From Arsukibacterium sp. MJ3 (GTDB lineage: Bacteria > Pseudomonadota > Gammaproteobacteria > Enterobacterales > Alteromonadaceae): a DNA stretch of 64,000 nucleotides. The position numbers and the translations under genes were made by a program. The stretch is from NCBI RefSeq assembly GCF_000987765.1, contig NZ_LAHP01000005.1, positions 155,810-219,809 of the forward strand, in the 5' to 3' direction. The notes under the pieces are model-generated. The model was not told the DNA's origin and made no database searches. It saw only the letters and a list, made by a program, of their open reading frames with translations. Positions 1-12,075 of this stretch are shown here, one piece after another (the first letter of the stretch is position 1; every line of letters starts with the position of its first letter).

Positions 1-2
1 GT

Positions 3-140
3 GGTTTTCATGCTGTCGCCAATTGGCTGGCCAGTGAGCAAAACAGTAATAACACCGAGCGCGCAAGCAGTAAGGCGGCAGCCACAGATAATACAAATCA
101 GCAATGTCGGTTAAATCCGGCTTTTTCGGCCATGTGGTAA
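3..140 (+). CDS. C-terminal tail of a gene upstream of metL, probably metB (cystathionine gamma-synthase)
   Basis: An open frame enters from the left edge and stops with TAA at 138-140, five bases before the preferred metL start at 146. The 45 visible residues begin GFHAVANWLASEQ and continue as a polar Ala/Asn/Ser-rich tail. The first residues could match the extreme C-terminus of MetB (E. coli ends in a similar GFRAANKG), which would make the rest a lineage-specific extension. metB directly before metL is the common gammaproteobacterial order. Only the tail is visible, with no catalytic motif, so the identification rests mainly on position and spacing. Confidence 0.45.
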   Translation, partial: GFHAVANWLASEQNSNNTERASSKAAATDNTNQQCRLNPAFSAMW

Positions 141-145
141 GCGAA

Positions 146-3464
<3,319 letters not shown>

Positions 3465-3555
3465 CAATGGCTATTGCACTAGACTTCCCATGTCATAGCA
3501 AAAACGGTAATCTAACTGTTGCTTGTGTCGTTTAATTAGAAGCAGGGATTGGCGA

Positions 3556-6489
3556 ATGCCGTGGTTAACTGTTTGCAGATACCGTATTGGGTACCAGATT
3601 TGCCTGGTAATTGGTTTGCTATCGTTTACAGTTATGGCAGCAGACGATACTGTTATCAATAAAACCGTTATTAATGATGCGACTGTTGTCAGTTTTGATA
3701 ACTACTTCAGTGAAAGCTGGAGTACCTTTCACGGTTTACCTCACAACACTATTAACGCCATTGCGCAAACACCTGACGGTTATTTGTGGTTTGCTACCTG
3801 GGAAGGTGTTGCCCGCTTTAACGGGCGTCAGTTTGATATTTTCGAACGTAGTGAACTCACCGGTTTACCTGATTCTGGTATTCGGGCACTCACTGTTGCC
3901 AGCAATGGCGATTTACTCGTGGCGGGCTCGCGGGGGGGTATCGCCAGGGTTAAAGGTCACCATTGGCAAAGTTATCCACCGCTGGGCGTACTAATTAACA
4001 AGGTGCTGGTAGATAGTGTCCAGCGGCTTTGGCTGGCAACAGAAGGTGAAGGGGTGATATTGCAAAGCCCCGATGGCAGTCGGCGTCAATTCATCCAAGA
4101 CAATGGTTTACCTGCCAATGCCGTGCATAGCTTATATGAAGATACTCAGGGCCAGATTTGGGTAGGTACAGCCGCTGGTCTGGCAATGATAGACGCCAAC
4201 CTAATGCTAAGTACGCCCTTTCACGATACGCTAACCAGCCCGGTGTTTGCGCTGGCGGCGGGCGACGATCAGCAACTATTGATTGGTGCTGAAAGCGGGT
4301 TATATAAACTTAATAAACAGCAGCAACTCGTGCAGTTACTTGCAGATGTGCCGGTGTCAACGTTACTACCTGAAGACTCTGGTGGGCTTTGGATAGGTAC
4401 TGTCGACCGTGGTTTATTGCGACTATACCAGAATAAACTTGAACAACTGAGTATAGAGCAAGGCCTACCAAACAACCGGATATTAGCCTTATTGCGAGAT
4501 AAAGAGCACAGCCTTTGGGTTGGTACCAATGGTGGGGTTTTTCGGTTGCGTGATGCGCCATTTACCACCTACACCACCAAACAAGGCTTGGCAGATAATT
4601 ACGTGCGGACAGTGCTGTCAGATGGCAAAAACTGTGTTTACGTAGGCAGTAGCCGTGGGCTGGACCGGATTTGTGATGGCAATATCAGCAATATCGATTT
4701 ATCGTCACATGCCAAAGGCCAATCAGTACTTAGCCTGGCATTAGGTCAGGCGCAGCATTTATGGATAGGCACCTACACCGACGGCCTGTTGCACTATGCT
4801 AATGAGCAGGTTATCGCTCATTATCGCACCGAAGATGGCTTGGCGGCGAATGAAGTGCGGGCAATACTGCCGATGGCGGATGGTGCAGTATTGGTCGGTA
4901 CTGCCCAGGGTGTCAATTTAATCAAAAATGGCCAGTTAACTACACCCGTACCGGCAGCGTTGTTACCATCGCCTTTTATCATGGCGTTGTATCAAACCAG
5001 TGATGGGCGGGTATTTATTGGCAGCGGTGCAGGCGTGTCAATTTGGCACAACGACACGGTGCGCCAACTCAATTTTGCGGATCTTGACCTGGCCCAATAT
5101 GCTTTTGGTTTTGTAGAGGACCACGCTGCTGGCATTCTTTGGATGACCACTGACCGTGGTTTGGTCGCGTTTGATTTAGCCAGTGAGCAGCTGGCATTAA
5201 TTGGCCGTAATCACGGCATGCCTTTTGACAAATTGTTTCAACTGGTTATTGATAAGCAACAGCAGTTTTGGATTTCAAGCAATCGTGGCGTGTTGCATTT
5301 TAGTCGGCAGCAAGCGTTAGACGTGGTCTATGGCCGACGCGACCAGATTAACTATGAATTGTTTGGTGAAAGTGACGGTATGATCAGTGCGCAGGCCAAT
5401 GGCGGTTCATCGCCAGCGGCCAGCCTGCATAGCGATGGTTCGGTGTGGGTAGCCACATCGGTTGGGGTCAGTGAAGTGCAACCGGCCAGACTTTCGTCAT
5501 TTTCTGCCATAATACCGCCAGTAGTTTTAGAAAAGCTGTTAGCCGATGGGCAGCCGTATATACCTGAACAGCATATTGATTTTGCCGCGGGTACTAGTCG
5601 GATAGAGCTCGAATATGCTGGGCTGGGTTATATTATGCCACAGCGTATTCAGTACCGGACCATGTTAGAAGGTTATGAGCAAGATTGGGTGTTTCGTGGT
5701 CCACAAAGTAACGTGCAATATACTAACCTGGCACCGGGGCCTTATCGTTTTAATGTTGTTGCATCCTACCCTGATGGTGGCTGGAGCCCGGTTGCCGCAT
5801 CAGTATCTTTTAGCATAGCGCCACATTATTGGCAGCGGCCGTTATTTCAGTTTTTAGTCTTGTTTCTGCTGGTGGTTGTAGTAATAGCCGCAGTACGTTG
5901 GCGTTTAGGCAGTTTAAAACGTAGTGAAATAAAACTAAAATTACAGGTAGCAGAAAAAACTACCGAGTTGGCGGCATTAGCCAGATTAGATTCATTAACG
6001 GGTCTGGCTAATCGGCGGGCTTTTGATGAAGCCATGCAACATGAGCTAAAACGGGCTAAGCGCCAAAAAGAACCATTGTGTCTGGCGCTTCTGGATATTG
6101 ATCATTTTAAACAGGTCAACGATAACTGGTCACATTCGGTGGGGGATGACGTGTTAAAACGAATTGCCATTACGTTGCAGCTGCATTGCCGGGATATCGA
6201 CTCACTGGCACGCTGGGGTGGCGAAGAATTCGTAATTTTATTGCCTAATACCTCAATAGCTAAAGCAGCAGAAGTATGTGACAGGTTACGTCAGCAGGTT
6301 GCCAGCACCAGCATGGCAGACCTGGTGCCAGACTTAACCGTAACCCTGAGTGTCGGCTTAGCACAGCTTGGTAGCAAAGATGATGGTAAACAACTGCTTA
6401 TTGATGCAGACCGGGCATTATACCAAGCTAAAAATCAAGGCCGTAATACGGTGGTTGTGCAACCTTCCGATCCGATAGATACCTCATAA
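3556..6489 (+). CDS. Membrane diguanylate cyclase with periplasmic two-component-regulator propeller and Y_Y_Y domain
   Basis: This is a predicted c-di-GMP synthase with a large periplasmic sensor. From the ATG at 3556 (977 aa) it starts with a signal-like segment ending in VMA-ADD. Many propeller repeats of the type DGLPxNxVxxLxxDxxGxLWIGT follow, then a Y_Y_Y immunoglobulin-like domain near residues 700-760, and one transmembrane helix (FQFLVLFLLVVVVIAAV) near 768-784. A short coiled coil leads into the GGDEF domain, which starts at DSLTGLANRRAFDEA. The active-site signature is GGEEF at 888-892, and RDID at 879-882 is an intact product-inhibition I-site (RxxD, five residues upstream). A TTG 33 bases upstream is a weaker start. 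It stands alone between metF and argC. The ligand is unknown. Confidence 0.9.
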   Translation: MPWLTVCRYRIGYQICLVIGLLSFTVMAADDTVINKTVINDATVVSFDNYFSESWSTFHGLPHNTINAIAQTPDGYLWFATWEGVARFNGRQFDIFERSELTGLPDSGIRALTVASNGDLLVAGSRGGIARVKGHHWQSYPPLGVLINKVLVDSVQRLWLATEGEGVILQSPDGSRRQFIQDNGLPANAVHSLYEDTQGQIWVGTAAGLAMIDANLMLSTPFHDTLTSPVFALAAGDDQQLLIGAESGLYKLNKQQQLVQLLADVPVSTLLPEDSGGLWIGTVDRGLLRLYQNKLEQLSIEQGLPNNRILALLRDKEHSLWVGTNGGVFRLRDAPFTTYTTKQGLADNYVRTVLSDGKNCVYVGSSRGLDRICDGNISNIDLSSHAKGQSVLSLALGQAQHLWIGTYTDGLLHYANEQVIAHYRTEDGLAANEVRAILPMADGAVLVGTAQGVNLIKNGQLTTPVPAALLPSPFIMALYQTSDGRVFIGSGAGVSIWHNDTVRQLNFADLDLAQYAFGFVEDHAAGILWMTTDRGLVAFDLASEQLALIGRNHGMPFDKLFQLVIDKQQQFWISSNRGVLHFSRQQALDVVYGRRDQINYELFGESDGMISAQANGGSSPAASLHSDGSVWVATSVGVSEVQPARLSSFSAIIPPVVLEKLLADGQPYIPEQHIDFAAGTSRIELEYAGLGYIMPQRIQYRTMLEGYEQDWVFRGPQSNVQYTNLAPGPYRFNVVASYPDGGWSPVAASVSFSIAPHYWQRPLFQFLVLFLLVVVVIAAVRWRLGSLKRSEIKLKLQVAEKTTELAALARLDSLTGLANRRAFDEAMQHELKRAKRQKEPLCLALLDIDHFKQVNDNWSHSVGDDVLKRIAITLQLHCRDIDSLARWGGEEFVILLPNTSIAKAAEVCDRLRQQVASTSMADLVPDLTVTLSVGLAQLGSKDDGKQLLIDADRALYQAKNQGRNTVVVQPSDPIDTS

Positions 6490-6492
6490 TAA

Positions 6493-6531
6493 AATAGATA
6501 AAAATTCACAAAAACAGCATAATTATTGTTG
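6493..6531. promoter_or_regulatory. Candidate tandem ArgR operator (two ARG boxes) upstream of argC
   Basis: Two 18-bp imperfect palindromes resemble the ARG box consensus wnTGAATwwwwATTCAnw. Box 1 (6493-6510) has TAGAT-AAAA-ATTCA and box 2 (6514-6531) has AGCAT-AATT-ATTGT. They are separated by exactly 3 bp, the spacing known for ArgR hexamer sites in enterobacteria. Box 1 has a perfect right half; the other three halves match 3 of 5 positions. The site lies about 80-120 bases before the argC start, with possible -10 elements (TATGCT or TATAAC, 6569-6579) downstream. Repression by ArgR-arginine is inferred. Confidence 0.55.
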
Positions 6532-6612
6532 ATTCTGCATGTTTGTCGTTCTACACTAGCAGCCGATTTATGCTATAACAATTAGCTGGTTTTGCAATAG
6601 AGTGTGCTTAAC

Positions 6613-7644
6613 ATGTCTGTGATGTCTTATTCTGAAAAAAAAATCCGGTGTGCTGTTTTGGGCGCCGCAGGTTACAGTGGTGCTGAATTATGTGCTTTAC
6701 TGGTAGCCAACCCTCATTTTAGTTTGGAGCATGCTTTTGCGTCGGCGGGCCGAATCGCTGAGCCGCTCAGTAATCTGTATCCACGTTTCACCAATGCTAT
6801 CGATATTGTGGTCGAGCCCTGGCGCGACGAGCGCATCAGCACCCTGAATGTTGACGTAGCGTTTTTGGCCTTACCGCATGAAGCAAGCGAAGCGATAACC
6901 CCGCTGTTACTGGCTGCCGGCATTGTGGTGGTTGATTTATCTGGTGCTTTTCGACTTAAACAGCCGCAACTTTATCCGAAGTATTATGGTTATCAACATC
7001 AGCATCCTGAGTTGTTGGCTGACGCTGTGTATTGCTTGATGGAGTGGTTAGAGCAAACTCCGGGCAATTTGATCTCGGTGCCGGGGTGTTACCCAACCGC
7101 CTGTTCGCTGGCATTATTGCCATTAGTAAAAGCAGAATTGATTGCTGAGCATTGCATTCCGGTAATTAATGCGACCAGTGGTGTGTCCGGAGCGGGCCGT
7201 AAAGCTACCCTTAATACTTCATTTTGCGAAGTTGGTTTAAATGCGTATGGCTTTTTTGGGCACCGGCATCGTCCTGAAATTGAGCAAAATCTAGGTCGAA
7301 AAGTGGTTTTTACGCCACATCTTGGTAATTTTAAACGAGGTATTCTGGCAACTAGTGTGGTGACGTTAAAGCCCAATGTTAGTGCTGAACACGTCAAACA
7401 AGTTTTTACCGAGGCCTATCAGCACAAACCATTAGTGCGGTTGTTAAACCACTCTCCCAATATCGCCAATGTAGTAGGGACACCCTATTGCGATCTGTAT
7501 TGGCAACAGGACGAGGAGCAACTCATCGTGGTCTCTGCTATCGACAACCTGCTAAAAGGTGCCGCTGCCCAGGCAATGCAGGCGGCAAATATCCGCTTTG
7601 GTAAACCAGAAACGGCAGGCTTATTCAGCGGGGTGGTAGTTTGA
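6613..7644 (+). CDS. argC: N-acetyl-gamma-glutamyl-phosphate reductase
   Basis: ArgC reduces N-acetylglutamyl phosphate to the semialdehyde, the third step of arginine synthesis. The NADP-binding motif GAAGYSGAEL is near the N-terminus. The catalytic Cys is in VPGCYPTA (about residue 159), followed by INATSGVSGAGRKA, GHRHRPEIEQ and the C-terminal NLLKGAAAQAMQ. Three in-frame starts are possible (GTG 6604, ATG 6613, ATG 6622); the end of the family N-terminus does not separate them, so 6613 is a compromise. The gene opens the argCBFGH operon and its stop overlaps the argB start. No divergent argE lies upstream, unlike in Vibrio or Shewanella; a cyclase gene in the same direction is there instead. 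Confidence 0.96.
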   Translation: MSVMSYSEKKIRCAVLGAAGYSGAELCALLVANPHFSLEHAFASAGRIAEPLSNLYPRFTNAIDIVVEPWRDERISTLNVDVAFLALPHEASEAITPLLLAAGIVVVDLSGAFRLKQPQLYPKYYGYQHQHPELLADAVYCLMEWLEQTPGNLISVPGCYPTACSLALLPLVKAELIAEHCIPVINATSGVSGAGRKATLNTSFCEVGLNAYGFFGHRHRPEIEQNLGRKVVFTPHLGNFKRGILATSVVTLKPNVSAEHVKQVFTEAYQHKPLVRLLNHSPNIANVVGTPYCDLYWQQDEEQLIVVSAIDNLLKGAAAQAMQAANIRFGKPETAGLFSGVVV

Positions 7645-8411
7645 AAACCTTACCCATCGTCATAAAAATGGGTGGTCGGCTATTGCAGGAGCGGGCTGCG
7701 ATGGATGCCTTGCTAGCCGTATGCCGGCAGCTTAAACAACAACGGCCGGTAATTATCGTGCATGGTGGCGGCGATCAGGTTGATCAATGGCTGGCACAGT
7801 TTGGCTTTACCACTGAAAAAATTGATGGCCAACGGGTGTCACCGCCCGAGCAGATGCCGATTATTTGCGGTGCATTGGATGGGGCAGTTAATGCAGAATT
7901 GGTTAGCCGCGCCATGCTGCAACAGTTAAATCCAGTGGGGTTAAATCTGTCTGCCGGAGGCAGTTTGCAGTTTACCCTCAATACCCGGCTGGGTGCCGTT
8001 GGCTTAGCTAGAGCCGGTGAAGCAAAACTGGTCAATATATTACTGCAACAGGGTTTTACGCCGGTGTTCAGTTCGGTCGGAATTGGCAGTGAAGGACAGT
8101 TGCTAAATGTGAATGCGGATTTGGCTGCGGCGGCTATCTGTCAGCTGGTGCAGGGTGAGTTAGTATTATTGACTGACGTTCCGGGTATTTTAGATAGTCA
8201 GATGCAGCTTATTGCGGAATTAAGCCCTGCTGGTGCGGCAGAGCTGGTAGCCAGCGGGGTTATTAAAGGTGGCATGAAAGTGAAGCTGGATGCGGCACTG
8301 GAAACAGGTCAGGCGTTACAACGTAATATTATTGTCGCGGGCTGGAAGGAGCCAGAAAATTTATTAAAACTGATGCGGAATGAGCCAGTCGGCACCTGCA
8401 TTTTATTTTAA
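7641..8411 (+). CDS. argB: Acetylglutamate kinase
   Basis: ArgB phosphorylates N-acetylglutamate, the second step of arginine synthesis. At 256 residues it is the short gammaproteobacterial form (E. coli 258). KMGGRLL at the N-terminus and VHGGGDQVD form the glycine-rich phosphate loops; NLSAGG, NVNADLAAAAI and VIKGGMKVKLDAAL follow, matching the amino acid kinase fold. The start is TTG at 7641, overlapping the argC stop as TTGA, which points to translational coupling. No nearby ATG fits the family N-terminus. The short form is usually not arginine-inhibited in enterobacteria, where control falls on ArgA and ArgR. Confidence 0.95.
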   Translation: MKTLPIVIKMGGRLLQERAAMDALLAVCRQLKQQRPVIIVHGGGDQVDQWLAQFGFTTEKIDGQRVSPPEQMPIICGALDGAVNAELVSRAMLQQLNPVGLNLSAGGSLQFTLNTRLGAVGLARAGEAKLVNILLQQGFTPVFSSVGIGSEGQLLNVNADLAAAAICQLVQGELVLLTDVPGILDSQMQLIAELSPAGAAELVASGVIKGGMKVKLDAALETGQALQRNIIVAGWKEPENLLKLMRNEPVGTCILF

Positions 8412-8481
8412 ACCTGCCTTGGTGTAATTAGCCACCATCGGCTTTAATCAGGAAACCGCCTAGCGGATTACAGCGTGTTTT

Positions 8482-9396
8482 ATGAGTAAATTAAGCCAGC
8501 TGCTGTGTTTAGCTGAACTGGAACGGACCCAACTTAGCGATATTCTGAATTTAGCCGTGAAAATCAAGGGCAATCCAGCGCATTTTAGTACTGCGCTGAC
8601 GGGTAAAAGTATTGCCCTGTTATTTGAAAAACCCTCTTTACGCACCCGGGTAAGCTTTGACGTTGGTATTAATAAGCTTGGTGGCCATAGCGTTTACCTG
8701 GATTTGCAAAACGGCGCCATGGGTGTGCGTGAGTCGGTAGAGGATTTTGGTAGTAATCTGGCATGCTGGACCGATGCCATTGTAGCTCGGGTGTTTTCAC
8801 AAAAAACCTTGCTGGAACTGGCCCATAGCAGCAAAAAACCGGTAATTAACGCCTTAAGTGATTTGTATCATCCCTGTCAGGCGCTAGCAGATTTACTGAC
8901 CTTACAGGAACAGTTTGGTGAGTTAAGTAACGTGCATCTGGCGTTTGTTGGCGATGGTAATAATGTCTGTCATTCGTTAATGTTGGGCTCAGCTATTATG
9001 GGCATGGACTTAACGGTTATCACCCCTCCAGGTTTTGGCCCTGATGCCCATGTATTGTTAAAGGCACAGCAGCTGGCGCTGAAAAGTGGTGCTAATTTGA
9101 TATTAAGTCAGCATTTGTCATCAGCAGCCGGGGTTGATGCGCTGTATACCGACACCTGGTTTTCGATGGGCGCTAAAGCTGATCCTAAGCAGGTTGGTCA
9201 GTTATTTGCTGATTATCAAATTAATACTGCCGTGATGCAGCGTTTAGCGGTAAAACATTTTATGCACTGTTTGCCAGCGCATCGCGGTCAGGAAGTGACC
9301 AGCGAGGTGCTCGACAGCGATTATTCTTTGGTGTTGCAGCAAGCAGAAAACCGCATGCATGCGCAGAATGCCGTTTTAGTCAGTTTATTTAGTTGA
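8482..9396 (+). CDS. argF: Ornithine carbamoyltransferase
   Basis: ArgF makes citrulline from ornithine and carbamoyl phosphate. The 304-residue protein is shorter at the N-terminus than E. coli ArgF (334), as in related marine bacteria. The carbamoyl-phosphate loop reads SLRTRVSF rather than the commoner [17 protein letters not shown] is the conserved H-P-C-Q block, and the ornithine-side motif reads [11 protein letters not shown]. These variants appear to be lineage features of a working enzyme rather than decay, because all framing residues are kept. A 70-base gap separates it from argB and argG starts 7 bases after it. N-acetylornithine carbamoyltransferase is unlikely, given argG and argH downstream. 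Confidence 0.94.
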   Translation: MSKLSQLLCLAELERTQLSDILNLAVKIKGNPAHFSTALTGKSIALLFEKPSLRTRVSFDVGINKLGGHSVYLDLQNGAMGVRESVEDFGSNLACWTDAIVARVFSQKTLLELAHSSKKPVINALSDLYHPCQALADLLTLQEQFGELSNVHLAFVGDGNNVCHSLMLGSAIMGMDLTVITPPGFGPDAHVLLKAQQLALKSGANLILSQHLSSAAGVDALYTDTWFSMGAKADPKQVGQLFADYQINTAVMQRLAVKHFMHCLPAHRGQEVTSEVLDSDYSLVLQQAENRMHAQNAVLVSLFS

Positions 9397-9403
9397 GGTA
9401 ACA

Positions 9404-10609
9404 ATGGGTGTTAAAAAAGTAGTGTTGGCTTACTCGGGTGGTTTAGACACGTCGGCTATCGTGCCTTGGTTAAAAGATAACTATAACTGCGAAGTTATTG
9501 CCTTTGTCGCCAATGTCGGCCAGGGCGACGAAGAGTTAAATGGTGTTGAGCAAAAAGCCATTAATTCCGGAGCAAGCAGCTGCTATGTGGTCGATTTACG
9601 TCATGAATTAGTGAATGAGGTGATTTACCCCACGCTAAAAACCGGTGCGGTGTATGAGGGGCAGTACTTACTGGGTACGTCAATGGCCCGGCCGGTTATT
9701 GCAAGGGCTCAGGTAAAACTGGCATTAGAGCTGGGGGCTGATGCCTTATGTCATGGTTGTACCGGTAAAGGTAATGATCAGGTGCGGTTTGAAAGCTGTT
9801 TTGCTGCTTTGGCACCGCAGTTAAAAGTTATTGCGCCATGGCGCGAATGGCAGTTTACCTCTCGCCAATCGTTGCTGGATTATCTGGTTGAAAAAAATGT
9901 ACCCACCACGGCTTCTGCTACCAAGATTTACAGTCGTGATGCCAACTTGTGGCATATTTCGCATGAAGGCGGCGAACTGGAAGATCCGTGGTGTGAGCCG
10001 TCAGAGCAAGTGTGGATGTGGACTAAGTCACCCGAGCAGGCGCCAGATCATTCTGCTTATGTTGAATTAGTGTTTGAACGGGGACAGTTAAGCAGTATTA
10101 ATGGCCAGCAACTTGATGGCGTGGCCGCTATAGAATTATTAAACCAAATTGGTGCTGAGCATGGTATTGGTCGCATTGATATTGTTGAAAACCGCTTGGT
10201 AGGTATGAAATCACGCGGTTGTTATGAAACGCCGGGCGGCACCATTTTACTGGCCGGATTAAAGGGGCTGGAAGCGTTAGTTTATGATCGTAGCTCATTA
10301 AAATACCGTGAAGAAATTGGCCTGGAGTTTGCGCAACTGGTCTATGACGGCCGATGGTTTACGCCGTTAAAAGATGCATTGCTGGCCGCTGCAACGTCGC
10401 TGGCAGAGCAGTTAAGCGGTGAAGTGGTTATGAAGTTATATAAAGGTAATGTCACCGTAGCGAAACGCCGTTCAGTCAATACTTTGTATTCTGAAGCTTT
10501 CGCGACCTTTGAAGGTGACGAGGTTTATGATCAGAAAGATGCGGCAGGGTTTATCCGGCTATACAGTCTGGCCAGTCGGATCCGTGCTTTACATCAACAG
10601 AAGGGATAA
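9404..10609 (+). CDS. argG: Argininosuccinate synthase
   Basis: ArgG joins citrulline and aspartate using ATP. The 401-residue protein is of the common short bacterial class rather than the longer E. coli type. The PP-loop ATP motif AYSGGLDTS is at residues 9-17. Other family blocks are [48 protein letters not shown] and [12 protein letters not shown] near the C-terminus. A GAGG ribosome site precedes the ATG. It sits 7 bases after argF and 5 bases before argH, so it is part of the same transcript. Confidence 0.97.
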   Translation: MGVKKVVLAYSGGLDTSAIVPWLKDNYNCEVIAFVANVGQGDEELNGVEQKAINSGASSCYVVDLRHELVNEVIYPTLKTGAVYEGQYLLGTSMARPVIARAQVKLALELGADALCHGCTGKGNDQVRFESCFAALAPQLKVIAPWREWQFTSRQSLLDYLVEKNVPTTASATKIYSRDANLWHISHEGGELEDPWCEPSEQVWMWTKSPEQAPDHSAYVELVFERGQLSSINGQQLDGVAAIELLNQIGAEHGIGRIDIVENRLVGMKSRGCYETPGGTILLAGLKGLEALVYDRSSLKYREEIGLEFAQLVYDGRWFTPLKDALLAAATSLAEQLSGEVVMKLYKGNVTVAKRRSVNTLYSEAFATFEGDEVYDQKDAAGFIRLYSLASRIRALHQQKG

Positions 10610-10614
10610 GCGTT

Positions 10615-11997
10615 ATGACCATGTGGGGAGGACGCTTTACTGAGGCAACATTGAGCGAGTTTCGTGATTTTAATGACTCACTTAGTTTTGACTATTTACT
10701 GGCACAGCAAGATATCGCCGCTTCAAGGGCCTGGGCTAAAGGATTAGTACAGGCAGGTATTATTAACAATAATGAAGCACAGCAGTTGGATCAGGGGCTG
10801 GCAGACTTAGCGGCGGCGTTAAAGCTTGATCCGCGTTTACCGCTGCAAAGTCAGGAAGAAGATATTCATAGTTGGGTAGAAAGCCAGCTAACCGCTAAAC
10901 TCGGTAGTGTTGCCAAAAAACTGCATACTGGCCGCAGCCGCAATGACTTAGTTGCTACCGATTTACGCTTATGGACCCGTTTACAAGCCGGTTCGGTACG
11001 ACAATCATTACTGGCTGCTATAGCGGCATTGTTAGAGTTCGCACAGCAGGCAGAGCAGGCGGTGATGCCCGGTTTTACCCATTTACAGCGGGCGCAGCCG
11101 GTACTGGTAGCGCATTGGGCTTTGGCTTATGTTGAAATGTTTAAGCGTGATCTAGGCCGGTTAGATGATGCGTTGGTTAGGATGGACAGCTGCCCACTGG
11201 GCTGCGGTGCCCTGGCGGGAACCGGCATTGCTATTGACCGCCTGGTATTGGCAAAGGAATTAGGTTTTGCCAACGCGGCGTTGAACAGTCTGGATGCGGT
11301 ATCAGACCGTGATTATCTGGTTGAGCTTTCTGCCGCAGCCAGCCTTTGTATGACCCATTTATCGCGCTTGTCGGAAGATGTAATTTTTTTCTGCTCAGGT
11401 GAGGCCGGCTTTTTTAAACTGGGTGATGCCATCAGCTCTGGTTCATCGTTAATGCCGCAGAAGAAAAACCCGGACGTGTTTGAATTGTTACGGGGTAAAA
11501 CTGGCCGGGTACTGGGCCACTTAGTGGCGATTTTGCATGTATTAAAAGGTTTACCCCTAGCTTATAACAAGGACATGCAGGAGGACAAGCAAGGTTTTTT
11601 TGATCTGATGCACAGCTGGCAGCAATCTTTGATGGTATTGGCAACAGTACTACCGCACTTAACTGTAAACCGCGAACAATGTCGCAAGGCAGCAGAGCTG
11701 GGGTATAGCAATGCCACCGACTTAGCAGATTACCTGGTGAGTAAGGGGATGCCGTTTCGTGACGCTCATGAGTGTGCCGGCGAACTGGTGTTAGTCGCAT
11801 CGCGCCAGCAGCAACCATTGGAGGCGCTGAGCCTGGATCAAATGCAGCAGGTGAGCCTGTTAATCAGTGCAGATGTTTATCCGGCGTTAACATTAGAAGC
11901 GGGTATGGCAAGACGATGTGCATTGGCGGGCACCGCGCCCGTTAAGGTAATGCAGGCATTGTCTGACGCTAAAAGTTGGTTTACTAAGCTGATATAA
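10615..11997 (+). CDS. argH: Argininosuccinate lyase
   Basis: ArgH splits argininosuccinate into arginine and fumarate, the last step of the pathway. At 460 residues it has the length of E. coli ArgH and starts with the usual MWGGRF. HTGRSRNDLVATD, TGIAIDR and the signature GSSLMPQKKNPD (residues 276-287, catalytic Ser in the loop) are all present. In Vibrio and several Alteromonadales ArgH carries a C-terminal acetyltransferase (ArgHA); here the frame stops at normal ArgH length, so N-acetylglutamate synthase must be encoded elsewhere. A strong terminator follows 12 bases after the stop and ends the operon. Confidence 0.97.
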   Translation: MTMWGGRFTEATLSEFRDFNDSLSFDYLLAQQDIAASRAWAKGLVQAGIINNNEAQQLDQGLADLAAALKLDPRLPLQSQEEDIHSWVESQLTAKLGSVAKKLHTGRSRNDLVATDLRLWTRLQAGSVRQSLLAAIAALLEFAQQAEQAVMPGFTHLQRAQPVLVAHWALAYVEMFKRDLGRLDDALVRMDSCPLGCGALAGTGIAIDRLVLAKELGFANAALNSLDAVSDRDYLVELSAAASLCMTHLSRLSEDVIFFCSGEAGFFKLGDAISSGSSLMPQKKNPDVFELLRGKTGRVLGHLVAILHVLKGLPLAYNKDMQEDKQGFFDLMHSWQQSLMVLATVLPHLTVNREQCRKAAELGYSNATDLADYLVSKGMPFRDAHECAGELVLVASRQQQPLEALSLDQMQQVSLLISADVYPALTLEAGMARRCALAGTAPVKVMQALSDAKSWFTKLI

Positions 11998-12009
11998 GAA
12001 ACTATTTAT

Positions 12010-12043
12010 AAAACCGGCAGTTAGCTGCTGCCGGTTTTATATT
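12010..12043. terminator. Bidirectional intrinsic terminator between argH and mrcA
   Basis: An 11-bp perfect stem (AAAACCGGCAG, 12010-12020, with CTGCCGGTTTT, 12028-12038) closes a 7-base loop and has an A-run on one side and a T-run on the other. It lies 12 bases after the argH stop and about 37 bases past the convergent mrcA stop, so it can serve both transcripts. Confidence 0.9.
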
Positions 12044-12075
12044 GTAGTGTTGACACTAAATGGCTGATAGGACAG

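Noticed and set aside
11432..11818. A 128-codon minus-strand open frame opposite argH
   Set aside because: It runs antisense to the argH signature and has no family resemblance.
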